Assembly (NCBI RefSeq): GCF_031501865.1
Contig: NZ_JARRCW010000001.1
Span: 3,877,501 to 3,915,000 of the forward strand
Reading direction: 5' to 3'
Length of the DNA: 37,500 bases
Source of the DNA: Pseudovibrio sp. M1P-2-3
GTDB taxonomy: Bacteria; Pseudomonadota; Alphaproteobacteria; Rhizobiales; Stappiaceae
Each line of letters opens with the position of its first letter. Positions within the stretch are counted from its first letter, which is position 1. Under the pieces are notes generated by a model that made no database searches, had not been told where the DNA came from, and saw only the letters and a list, made by a program, of their open reading frames with translations. Below, one piece after another: positions 24,382 to 32,341 of this stretch. A program made the position numbers and the translations under genes.

Positions 24382-26475
24382 ATGGTGGACGGGTCGGGAT
24401 CGAGACTAAAAAAGCTCAAGGTGTTTAGCTGCTGTATAGCAAGCATCTTCCTAATATTTTCAAGCCTGTTGCGGCTGACATCTCCCGCATTTATTGAAAC
24501 ATTGCTTGATTATGATCTTACTCTCCTTTTCCCAGTCACTTCCTGGAAAAGCGAAACCCATGAGACACCGGCGCCACCCGTTCTCACCATTTTGATGGAA
24601 GAGGAACAGCAAGAAGCAGTCTCCCCTTATCATTCCACCCGAGCCCATATGGGAGAGCTGATTGAACTTGCAGCCCAAGCTGGCGCAAAGCAGATTGTTC
24701 TGGATGGCGACCTTTCCATACCTGACCCCACCTCCCCCATCCATTTGGACTGGCTCTATAAAAAATTCCAGCAAAGGGGAGAGCTTGGCTTGCTTCCCCC
24801 CTCTTCACTGCCCGATCATGACCTTATTCTAGCGGGCAAACTTAAGCAGTATTCGGTTATCATTGATGGAAAAGGTGCTCTGGATATCTTCAAGGACCCA
24901 AAGGTTGGGCTGGCAGATTTCCCGTGGCTTTCAAGCCACTCCTCCAACTACCCACTGGTTTATGAGGAACGCCCGAGCATGCCGCTTGTCCTTGCCAGCC
25001 AGTTGATGAGTAAGCCACTTGCCATCTTTGGAGGGCAAAAACCGCCAAGCCCGGAAGAGCGCTTGAATCAAGGCTTCTTCGCAAGCCATCCGCTTGAAAT
25101 CATGTTGGGCGGACAGCTGCTTCCCCTAACCCGCTTTCACAGTTTTTTACTCGCCAGCTCAAGCACTCCGCCCTCTTCGGTGTTCACCAGTACCCAGCTT
25201 CTATCTGAAAATGCCCGCGAGGATTTCCTAAAAGTTGCAGGGGGGGCAGTCGTCCTCATTGGCTCGAACCAAAGAAATACGCTCACCCACGCAAGCGCTC
25301 TTTCAGCACTTCTTACACAAACCTATCTGGAACGGCCCGTTTGGATTACCTCCGCAGAAGCAGCACTCACCTTTGTTCTGGGAGCCTTCGCGCTGCTCTG
25401 CATTGGCCTTTTATCGCCGATCAAAGCCATTCCGCTTATTTCAGGCGCCATAATGGTGAGCCTCTCAACAAGTGGTTATTTCTATTTTTCAAAATCCACC
25501 CTGCTTGACCCTCTTTATGCGGTAATCACGGCGCTGGTGTGCATTGTCATCGCTCAGGCTTTCTATGCGGTTGGAAAATACAGAACACTACAGGAGCTAA
25601 AGCGACTGCTAGGCTCATCGCTGGCAACCAAAGCCCTTGGCAAACTCATGCTCACGAACAGGACAAGCCTTTTGGACAACCGGAAAGAGGAAGTGACTGT
25701 TTTAAGAGTTGGCCTGAGTGAGCTGTCAAGCTTGGAAAAACACCTGAACGCTTCCCAACTGCTTGTGGTTTCCAACACTTTGCTCACCATGCTGGGCCGG
25801 TGCGTTCAGCGCTTTGACGGGTGTGTGGACACGCTGCGACCCTGCGGTCTTGTGGGTTTATGGAACGCCCCCTTGAAAGACGCCAATCACGCATCCCTTG
25901 CCTGCCGTGCTGCTCTTCAGATGCAACAAAAGCTGGATCTTTACAATCAACGGGACATGTTTCACCTTAAAGCCAATGGGCTTGATGAGCTCAAGCTCGC
26001 CATAACCATTTCCATTTACACGGGGCCAGCCGCTGTTGGCAATGTGGGAACCATGGATCGGTATAAGTATGGGGCCCTCGGTCATATTGTTGAACAAACA
26101 GAGGATTTGATTAGCGCGGAAAGTTCGCTGACTGGCTTTTCAGTTGTGAGTGAGAGGACGCGTGCCCTTGCCCCCGAACTGGCACTTCTGGAGCTGCCCA
26201 TGCGCCTTATGCCCATCCCCTTACGTCAACACCTCCACTATCTTTTAGCGGGCGATGCTTCGATTGCATTCTCTGAAAAATTTCTGGGCCAGAAAATGCG
26301 GCACAGGGCACTGGTTGAAGCTTTGAAAAAAGGCCCTCAAAAAGACATTAGAGAAGCCATTGAAATATGTCAGGCCCATTCAGAAGGTTCGCTTCTGGCC
26401 TTTTACAACGCCCTAATGGAAACACTGGGGCGGGATGTGATGATGACCCGCAAGGACCTGGTTCTGGTGAAATGA
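24382..26475 (+). CDS. CHASE2-domain protein with a degenerate class III cyclase domain
   Basis: The 697-residue product has an N-terminal membrane helix (about 12-30), an extracytoplasmic CHASE2 sensor (about 60-310), three membrane helices (about 323-398) and a C-terminal domain shaped like an adenylate/guanylate cyclase (about 435-600). In the cyclase domain the expected first metal Asp is Gly444 (VTVLRVGLSEL) and the second is Cys488 (LRPCGLVGLWNAP). The base-recognition Asp is His568, and the transition-state Asn and Arg are Glu571 and Asp575 (GALGHIVEQTEDL). The fold landmarks GNVGTMDRYKYG and LWNAP remain. It should therefore be catalytically dead as a cyclase. It might bind a nucleotide or partner and report CHASE2 input. 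GAGG precedes ATG 24382. It is monocistronic and convergent with thiY. Confidence 0.85.
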   Translation: MVDGSGSRLKKLKVFSCCIASIFLIFSSLLRLTSPAFIETLLDYDLTLLFPVTSWKSETHETPAPPVLTILMEEEQQEAVSPYHSTRAHMGELIELAAQAGAKQIVLDGDLSIPDPTSPIHLDWLYKKFQQRGELGLLPPSSLPDHDLILAGKLKQYSVIIDGKGALDIFKDPKVGLADFPWLSSHSSNYPLVYEERPSMPLVLASQLMSKPLAIFGGQKPPSPEERLNQGFFASHPLEIMLGGQLLPLTRFHSFLLASSSTPPSSVFTSTQLLSENAREDFLKVAGGAVVLIGSNQRNTLTHASALSALLTQTYLERPVWITSAEAALTFVLGAFALLCIGLLSPIKAIPLISGAIMVSLSTSGYFYFSKSTLLDPLYAVITALVCIVIAQAFYAVGKYRTLQELKRLLGSSLATKALGKLMLTNRTSLLDNRKEEVTVLRVGLSELSSLEKHLNASQLLVVSNTLLTMLGRCVQRFDGCVDTLRPCGLVGLWNAPLKDANHASLACRAALQMQQKLDLYNQRDMFHLKANGLDELKLAITISIYTGPAAVGNVGTMDRYKYGALGHIVEQTEDLISAESSLTGFSVVSERTRALAPELALLELPMRLMPIPLRQHLHYLLAGDASIAFSEKFLGQKMRHRALVEALKKGPQKDIREAIEICQAHSEGSLLAFYNALMETLGRDVMMTRKDLVLVK

Positions 26476-26544
26476 CAGCGCTCTTGACCATCTCAAAAGC
26501 GCTGCCAACTATCATCTGCTTTTACCTATTTGTTAGGGATGCCC

Positions 26545-27483
26545 CTAGCGAATTTCGACCGCATAGGTTTCAACCGGCGGAGCCTGTTCAATAAGACCGG
26601 CCTCTTTCAAGAACTGGGCAAAGCGCTCATAACGGCCACTGTCCAAAGCAGCTGGGCGCGCTGCAAAACGAGGCAGAGTGTCCGACCAGGCCCGCTGGTT
26701 CAGCTCGTCATCCAGCTTCGGATAGACTTCAAGGAACCCTTTCCATGAATCCTCCTGATGATTGAGCAGGTAAACCGTTGCCGCCTCAATAGCCGCAAGG
26801 AATTTGGCATAACGCGGATCTTCCACCTTGTCCTTGTGAGCGACATAAATCAGCTCATCATAAACAGGAACACCGTTCTCTTCGGGGAAAAAGGCACGCC
26901 CCTTGCCGCCTTCAATATTAATTTGCGTCAACTCGAAATTGCGATATCCACCGATCACCGCATCAACCCGGCCAGCTAGCAGGCTAGGAGACAAGGAGAA
27001 GTTCACATTGATCAGCTCCACATCATCTTTGCTCAGACCATTGCTTTTCAGCATCTGGTTCAACATGGCACTTTCAAAACCGACAGCAGAATGACCGATG
27101 GTCTTTCCCTTTAAGTCACTCAGGTTCTTAATGGGTCCATCTTCTAAAACAATCAAGGTGTTGAGCGGTGTGGCCACCAAAGTACCAATTCGTGCCAACG
27201 GCATACCCTCGTTAATTTGGGCATGGAGTGTCGGCTGGTAGGAAATGGCGATGTCGCCCTTACCCGCAGCCACAAGGCGCGGCGGCATGGCTGGATCTGC
27301 GGGCTCGATAAGCTCCACATCCAGCCCTTCCGCTTCAAAGAACCCGCGCGCCTGAGCAACAATAATCGGAGCGTGGTCCGGATTTGCGAACCAGTCCAGC
27401 AAGACAGTGAGTTTTTCGTTTGCGCTGGCCTGAATAGAGGAGGCAAGCAAGGCAGCAGCTGCCAGCGTTCCCAAAAGTTTCAT
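26545..27483 (-). CDS. thiY: HMP/thiamine-precursor ABC transporter, substrate-binding protein
   Basis: This periplasmic binding protein of the NMT1/THI5-like family takes up pyrimidine precursors of thiamine. The 312-residue product has a signal peptide (cleavage after IQASA, about 22) and the family blocks LLDWFANPDHAPIIVAQARG (about 28-47), GDIAISYQPTLHAQ and IGHSAVGFESAML. It ends in a C-terminal helical part. ATG 27483 is chosen because GAGGGA lies seven bases upstream and the signal peptide then starts properly; the frame is open to 27498. It follows thiX by 25 bp. The pair is under a TPP riboswitch. Its ATPase partner is not encoded next to it. Confidence 0.9.
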   Translation of the reverse strand: MKLLGTLAAAALLASSIQASANEKLTVLLDWFANPDHAPIIVAQARGFFEAEGLDVELIEPADPAMPPRLVAAGKGDIAISYQPTLHAQINEGMPLARIGTLVATPLNTLIVLEDGPIKNLSDLKGKTIGHSAVGFESAMLNQMLKSNGLSKDDVELINVNFSLSPSLLAGRVDAVIGGYRNFELTQINIEGGKGRAFFPEENGVPVYDELIYVAHKDKVEDPRYAKFLAAIEAATVYLLNHQEDSWKGFLEVYPKLDDELNQRAWSDTLPRFAARPAALDSGRYERFAQFLKEAGLIEQAPPVETYAVEIR

Positions 27484-27508
27484 AGAGAGTTCCCTCAATT
27501 AAAAATTT

Positions 27509-28267
27509 TTATTGCTCTTGCTGCCAATAAACCATCTTGGAAGTGGCATATTCGACAAGAGCGCGGAGTATGAGCACCATCGCAGCAAGCAGGATAAGCG
27601 CCGCAAACATGGTTGGTGTTTGCATGCGCGCATTGGCTTGCAACATGATAAAAGCCAGACCGCCTTTCGCCCCGACCCATTCGCCGACGATGGCGCCAAT
27701 GGGTGCAAACACAGCAGCAATACGCAGCCCCGAAGACAACGCAGGAAGCGCTGCCGGAATGCGGATATACCAAAGCATTTGCCTTCGGTTCAGCCGGTAC
27801 AGATGCCCCAGATCCAGCAGGGCCGTATCCGTTCGCCGTAACCCGTCATAGAAGGTTGAGGTGATCGAGAAAAAGATCACAAAAACCGCCATGATCACCT
27901 TGGAGGCCAGCCCGAACCCGAACCAGAGCACCAGCAAGGGCGCAATGGCGAACGCAGGAAAGGACTGGCTAGCGGTGATGGACGGCAACAGAAGACGGCG
28001 GATAAGGGAAGACCAACTCAGCAACAGGGCAAGGTAAATACCCGCCAAAGTACCAAAGACGAAGCCGAGCAACGTTTCACCGGCCGTGATACTTGCATGA
28101 TAGAGCAGGTAAGACCACTGGGTGATAAGCGCGTCCCACACTGCAAAAGGCCCCGGCAGCATGTAGCGTGGTAGCTCGAAGAACCAGACAATGAACTCCC
28201 AAAGTAAAATGAAAACTGCAAGCCCGCCAGCACCCCTTAAAAGAGAAAGAAGTGACTTTTTAAGCAT
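27509..28267 (-). CDS. thiX: HMP/thiamine-precursor ABC transporter, permease
   Basis: This inner-membrane permease of the BPD/ABC type is paired with thiY. The 252-residue product has about six membrane helices and the cytoplasmic EAA loop near IRIPAALPALSSGLRIA (about 160-176) that docks an ATPase. The frame is open to 28348 (TTG), but ATG 28267 has GGGAG seven to ten bases upstream and gives a normal N-terminus. The ATG is overlapped by a 30-codon leader ORF that begins just after the riboswitch. Known transporters of this type (ThiXYZ) need ThiZ. No ATP-binding subunit is found in this window. Confidence 0.88.
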   Translation of the reverse strand: MLKKSLLSLLRGAGGLAVFILLWEFIVWFFELPRYMLPGPFAVWDALITQWSYLLYHASITAGETLLGFVFGTLAGIYLALLLSWSSLIRRLLLPSITASQSFPAFAIAPLLVLWFGFGLASKVIMAVFVIFFSITSTFYDGLRRTDTALLDLGHLYRLNRRQMLWYIRIPAALPALSSGLRIAAVFAPIGAIVGEWVGAKGGLAFIMLQANARMQTPTMFAALILLAAMVLILRALVEYATSKMVYWQQEQ

Positions 28268-28352
28268 GCCTTGCTCCCTTTCTTTCCCGATTGAGAAAAG
28301 AGGGCAAACAGCACAGCCAAACACCAGCAGGCGTTCTATAGCAATCAAACAT
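28260..28352 (-). CDS. 30-residue leader ORF between the TPP riboswitch and thiX
   Basis: ATG 28352 is preceded by GGGAG at nine bases. The frame runs 30 codons and stops inside thiX codons 2-3 (ATG of thiX at 28267, stop at 28262-28260). Ribosomes that read it would end on the thiX start, a layout that fits translational coupling. The RNA just upstream carries GGGTCTCC, which can pair with the GGGAGATCC of this leader's ribosome binding site. The peptide has no recognisable motif, and its expression is inferred. Confidence 0.35.
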   Translation of the reverse strand: MFDCYRTPAGVWLCCLPSFLNRERKGARHA

Positions 28353-28412
28353 TAAAAGGATCTCCCGTCGCATAAATGCAGCATTGGTGGAGACCCGGGA
28401 TTTGGGCTCAGG

Positions 28413-28499
28413 TTCCTGTCCCTTCGCCGGAATTACCCGGATCAGGTTCTAAGGGTTCGGCAGAGCCATCTCAGCTTTTATGGAAGCACCCCTCGGAAT
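28413..28499 (-). promoter_or_regulatory. TPP riboswitch (THI element) controlling thiX-thiY
   Basis: Read on the minus strand it shows the THI-box landmarks in order. GGGGTGC is at 28492-28486, CTGAGA at 28474-28469, an ACCC followed by AACCTGATC near 28455-28439, and a closing GCGAAGGGA near 28425-28417. Outer TTCC/GGAA closes the P1 stem. It binds thiamine pyrophosphate and lowers expression. No U-tract terminator follows, and a GGGTCTCC that can mask the downstream GGGAG points to translational control. Confidence 0.93.
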
Positions 28500-28600
28500 G
28501 GGGGCAGAATGACGATAGAAATTATATTTTTCAAGAAATCTTTTAGTTAAAACACAAGAGAGCGCTCTTCAGGCATGCGTTTCGTGTTCTAAAACAATAC

Positions 28601-30445
28601 TTACTGCCAGGATTTAATGGCTTGAGCCAGAACGCGGCCCCCTTGCTCACCCTTTTCAAAGGTAAGAATTGCACGCTTTTGGTTGTTATAGAGCATCGGA
28701 ATATCAATCCACTCCCGCTCACTGAGCCACGCCAGATTCTGGGAGATATCCTCGGATTGATCAGAAAGAGCTATCCAGAACAGATTGTCTGACACTTTCA
28801 CCCATGCGCCAACCAGTTTTTCACCGCGCTCCGCTTCTGCGGTTTTCATGATCACGCCTGGCACCTCGGCGATCCCCTGACCACTAAAGCCCTCTGGCAG
28901 CTCAAAACGGATTTCCACCAGATGGCTTGCAGGAAGCGAACTATCTGCATTGGGCATGATCTTCATATTGATGTTCATGTCACGCTCGGGAAGCATCACC
29001 TTTGCGTTCACCGTATCGCCGCCAGTCTGGTTGCCTCTGTCCAAACTCCACAGAACCCGCCCGTGGGTAGCGCTGCCGGAACTGCCCGTCTCCGTCGGCT
29101 CTTCATAGAGGATACTTTGTAGGGCAACGGTTACCCCGCCAACATCAGATTCAATAGCCTTTGCCGGACGAACGGAATTGGTTTGCACCGGCTTTGACTG
29201 CATTGTTTCAGAATCAGGAACCACCGGCGGCGCAAGGGCGACGGCTTTTCCTGCATCAGAAGAAGATGAGGAGACTTTATAGTCCTCACCGCTTCCAGTT
29301 ATTTTCAATGTGGTTACGTTTTTGGCATCCGGCGCAACCTGAAGGCTACTGTCCAGCAGGCGATCATCGTTCTTCTTGGGAGGTTCCGACTGCGGTTCCT
29401 GTACAGGTGCCGTTTCCTGCGTCTGTGAGGAATTCATAAGAGAATCCAGCCCAGACAGGATCGCATCCCGTTGCGAATAGACCACATACCCCCCCAAAGC
29501 AAACAGCAGGGCGATGACAAAAAGAACAATTAGTTGCGGCATGCGGGACGGTCGTAGTCCCTCACCCATTCCTGCAAGAGGACGCTCCGTCTCACTCGCA
29601 TGCAAGGGACGTTCCGCCCCGCCCAAAGGTTTTTTGGGCCCCGCTGCTGCAGGTTCCTCGGTCTTTGGTTGTTGGGTGGTCCCTTCTGCCTGTGCTTTGC
29701 GCCCTTTACCCGGCACCCAGTCGGCATCTTTGTCCCGCTTTACACCTTTGCTGGCTTTACCCGGCCCGGCTTCATCAAGCTTCGGCTCTTTGCTCTTATT
29801 CTGAGCTCCCGCCTGTTTTTTCTGTTCCCGACTCTGCCTACGGCTTTCACCAGTAGATTTCTCAAGATCTTTTGCTGCTTTTTCCGCGTCTGCAAACACA
29901 TCCTTATTATCAGCGGCTTCTTTTGCAGGTTTGGAGTCGGACTTGCCGTTTGCCGCTTCCATCTTCTGATGCGCAGATTTGTCTTTAGCCTCGGCGCTCT
30001 TCTTATCCCGAGCAGGCTTGCCCTCTGGCTTATGCGGCATTTTCTCAGCCGCTGGCCCTTCGGGTTTCAGCTTTGCAGGATCGGAGGAAGATGTGTCAGG
30101 TGTTGGTTCGGGTTTTGGCTTCCCTTTGCCCGGCTTCCCCTGTTCGGGCTGCTTGCCTGCGTCAGGGGTTGGGGCTGATGCTGGGGTTGGTGGAGTTGAT
30201 CCTTGAGGGGCCGGTGTGCTCAAGCCCAAAGATTCGCGAGCAGCTTCCGCCTCAACTTTCCGGATACACTCTTCCAGCTTCAGTTGTTCATCTGTGATTT
30301 GCGCAGGCGACAACGGCGGGTCATAGTTCTTGAGCTGTTTAACAATTGCATTTCTTGCACGTTGATAAACAGCGCGACGAGCAGAGCCCGTATTCTCCTG
30401 AAGCCCGCCAATCGCTTTTTTAAGAACGGAATAGTAGTCCGCCAT
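28601..30445 (-). CDS. single-pass membrane protein with long Lys/Pro-rich linker, Rhizobiales type
   Basis: The function is unknown. The 614-residue product has a short folded N-terminal domain (1-75: SVLKKAIGGLQENTGSARRA, helical, basic). A 220-residue low-complexity linker rich in Lys, Pro, Ala, Glu and Asp follows (about 76-295), then one membrane helix (about 303-323). A further disordered stretch leads to a conserved C-terminal domain outside the membrane (about 430-614: VTVALQSILYEE, GRVLWSLDRG, IRFELPEGFSGQGIAEVPGV). The N-terminal block resembles a conserved Rhizobiales protein family that I recall but cannot name. AGAGAAG precedes ATG 30445. It lies downstream of purA on the same strand, with a repeat element between. 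Confidence 0.8.
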   Translation of the reverse strand: MADYYSVLKKAIGGLQENTGSARRAVYQRARNAIVKQLKNYDPPLSPAQITDEQLKLEECIRKVEAEAARESLGLSTPAPQGSTPPTPASAPTPDAGKQPEQGKPGKGKPKPEPTPDTSSSDPAKLKPEGPAAEKMPHKPEGKPARDKKSAEAKDKSAHQKMEAANGKSDSKPAKEAADNKDVFADAEKAAKDLEKSTGESRRQSREQKKQAGAQNKSKEPKLDEAGPGKASKGVKRDKDADWVPGKGRKAQAEGTTQQPKTEEPAAAGPKKPLGGAERPLHASETERPLAGMGEGLRPSRMPQLIVLFVIALLFALGGYVVYSQRDAILSGLDSLMNSSQTQETAPVQEPQSEPPKKNDDRLLDSSLQVAPDAKNVTTLKITGSGEDYKVSSSSSDAGKAVALAPPVVPDSETMQSKPVQTNSVRPAKAIESDVGGVTVALQSILYEEPTETGSSGSATHGRVLWSLDRGNQTGGDTVNAKVMLPERDMNINMKIMPNADSSLPASHLVEIRFELPEGFSGQGIAEVPGVIMKTAEAERGEKLVGAWVKVSDNLFWIALSDQSEDISQNLAWLSEREWIDIPMLYNNQKRAILTFEKGEQGGRVLAQAIKSWQ

Positions 30446-30462
30446 TGCATCTTCTCTTAGTT

Positions 30463-30565
30463 TCTAGAGCATATCCGTGCAAAAACACGGGCTATGCTCT
30501 AAATTTCCACGTCCAGCGGCTTCTTGGTACCTGATTGAAAAATCAAGTAGAACCCGCTCTAGAGT
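30463..30565. repeat. intergenic repeat, copy A (between purA and the linker protein gene)
   Basis: TAGAGCATA (30465-30473) and TATGCTCTA (30493-30501) form a long hairpin with an inner CCGTG/CACGG. After AATTTC come TTCTTG (30521-30526), a five-base gap, TGATTGAA (30532-30539) and an inverted TCAA, ending in GCTCTAGAG. Copy B at 32126-32219 has the same order of blocks. It may also act as the purA transcript end. Confidence 0.6.
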
Positions 30566-30578
30566 ATCGAAGTACCGC

Positions 30579-31871
30579 TTAGTCCTGGAACGGGTTTTGA
30601 ACCAGAATTGTATCTTCTCGCTCAGGGCTTGTTGAAAGCAGCGCCACTGGTGCACCAATCAACTCTTCCACATGGCGCACGTATTTAACAGCTTGTGCCG
30701 GAAGTTCAGCCCAACTACGTGCCCCTTCAGTGGACTCTTTCCAGCCCGGCAAGGTTTCATAGATCGGTACAACCCTTGCCTGTGCCCCTTGTGATGCGGG
30801 TAGGTAGTCTATCCGCTCTCCATCCAGTTCATACCCGACACAGATCTTAATTTCGTCCAGACCATCTAAAACGTCAAGTTTTGTCAACGCAATCCCGCTG
30901 ATACCACTAGTACAAACCGTCTGGCGTACGATTACAGCATCAAACCAGCCACACCGGCGGCTACGTCCTGTAACGGTTCCAAACTCATGTCCGCGTGTAC
31001 CAAGGAACTGACCCACTTCATTGAGCTGTTCAGTCGGGAAAGGTCCCTCACCTACACGGGTTGTGTAAGCTTTGGTGATTCCCAGAACATAATCAACAGA
31101 GCCAGGGCCAAGTCCACAACCTGTTGCAGCTTGTCCAGCAACGGTATTAGACGAAGTTACAAAGGGATAGGTTCCATGGTCGTTGTCCAGAAGCGCGCCT
31201 TGCGCACCTTCGAACAGCAGGCGTTTGCCTTCACGGCGTGCCTTATCCAGCAAGCGCCAGGACATATCCATATATGGCAGAATTTTATCGGCAACTCCGG
31301 AGAGTTCTTCAAAAAGTGCGTCCGCGGAAACTTCCGGCTCACCCAAACCCTTCAGTAGGGCATTGTGATGTGTCAAGAGACGCTCGATCTTGGCTGGAAG
31401 GGTTTCCAAATTGGCCAGATCCATAACGCGAATAGCGCGGCGGCCTACTTTATCTTCATAGGCAGGTCCAATACCACGCTTGGTTGTACCAATGCGCGTT
31501 TCTTTGGAGCTTGCGTTCTCGCGAAGGGCATCCAGCTCGCGGTGCAATGACAGAATAAGCGTTGCGTTGTCAGCGATTCGCAAAACTTCTGGAGTAATGT
31601 TTACGCCTTGCTTTTTCAGCTTCTCGATTTCGGAAACCAGATGATGAGGGTCAACCACCACACCATTGCCAATAACGGATAGCTTTCCGCGAACAACACC
31701 CGATGGCAGAAGGGACAGCTTGTAGCTCTCGCCGTCAATCACAAGGGTATGGCCTGCATTATGACCACCTTGAAAGCGAACGATCACATCCGCCTGCTCA
31801 GAGAGCCAATCAACAATTTTACCCTTGCCTTCATCACCCCATTGCGATCCAACTACGACAACGTTGGCCAT
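30579..31871 (-). CDS. purA: adenylosuccinate synthetase
   Basis: PurA joins IMP and aspartate with GTP to make adenylosuccinate, the first committed step to AMP. The product is 430 residues, the normal length. It has the N-terminal GDEGKGK loop with catalytic Asp13 and Lys16, His41 in GGHNAGHT, the [12 protein letters not shown] block (about 129-140), the [18 protein letters not shown] segment, and a C-terminal STSPERED guanine-recognition loop. AGGAGGG precedes the ATG. It stands alone between two copies of one intergenic repeat and lies downstream of serC-serA on the same strand. Control by a purine regulator cannot be seen. Confidence 0.98.
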   Translation of the reverse strand: MANVVVVGSQWGDEGKGKIVDWLSEQADVIVRFQGGHNAGHTLVIDGESYKLSLLPSGVVRGKLSVIGNGVVVDPHHLVSEIEKLKKQGVNITPEVLRIADNATLILSLHRELDALRENASSKETRIGTTKRGIGPAYEDKVGRRAIRVMDLANLETLPAKIERLLTHHNALLKGLGEPEVSADALFEELSGVADKILPYMDMSWRLLDKARREGKRLLFEGAQGALLDNDHGTYPFVTSSNTVAGQAATGCGLGPGSVDYVLGITKAYTTRVGEGPFPTEQLNEVGQFLGTRGHEFGTVTGRSRRCGWFDAVIVRQTVCTSGISGIALTKLDVLDGLDEIKICVGYELDGERIDYLPASQGAQARVVPIYETLPGWKESTEGARSWAELPAQAVKYVRHVEELIGAPVALLSTSPEREDTILVQNPFQD

Positions 31872-31962
31872 GACTTTTCGCCCTCCTGTGGCGGCATTTA
31901 ACCAGATTTTTTCAGGTCAAAGCTTGCAGTTTTACTCTTCAGGCAAAACATACATTAAACAC

Positions 31963-31987
31963 ATGAAACCCCGGTCGGGAGCCGGGG
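31963..31987. other. GC hairpin upstream of purA
   Basis: CCCCGG (31970-31975) pairs with CCGGGG (31982-31987) around a seven-base loop, with extending AA/TT on one side. On the minus strand it is followed by TTTC, so it might end transcripts arriving from serA, or form part of the purA leader. Confidence 0.4.
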
Positions 31988-32125
31988 TAGTTACGACAGT
32001 CTTATAATATCATCATACCGTTATGACGACCCCTTCACTGTGGTTTTTCTTAAAAAACCTCTCATCCAGAAATGTATTCGGTTTGATTTATTTCAATAAA
32101 ACCACAAGACTTCATTAACCGGACA

Positions 32126-32219
32126 AAATTAGAGCACGTTGCGTTCAATTCATTCACACCTCGCGCTCTAATTTCTTTATTTCGAGCGAGTTCTTGTCGT
32201 TTGATTGAATTCAATAGGC
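32126..32219. repeat. intergenic repeat, copy B (between serA and purA)
   Basis: TTAGAGC (32129-32135) and GCGCTCTAA (32163-32171) form the arms of a hairpin, followed by TTTC. Next come TTCTTG (32191-32196), a five-base gap, TGATTGAA (32202-32209) and TTCAA. The order of blocks and the five-base gap match copy A at 30463-30565. A short minus-strand open frame across it (32062-32322) is not supported as a gene. Confidence 0.6.
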
Positions 32220-32290
32220 ATGCAGCGTGTCTGGAATAAGGCCCGCTTCCCTTATCAAGTGGTATTTGGAAGGACCTACAAAACCACTCA

Positions 32291-32315
32291 CAAAAAAGGC
32301 GGCCAACTGGCCGCC
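32291..32315 (-). terminator. serA terminator
   Basis: GGCGGCCA (32298-32305) pairs with TGGCCGCC (32308-32315). On the minus strand it is followed by six T. It lies 27 bp after the serA stop codon. Confidence 0.9.
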
Positions 32316-32341
32316 TATTCATTCCGTAAACTCTGTCTTTA

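Noticed and set aside
26480-26515. CAGCGCT/AGCGCTG inverted repeat between the CHASE2 gene and thiY
   Set aside because: The arms are short and no T-run follows on either strand, so a terminator call is not supported.
32062-32322. 86-codon minus-strand open frame between serA and purA
   Set aside because: It crosses the serA terminator and a repeat element and has no coding features.
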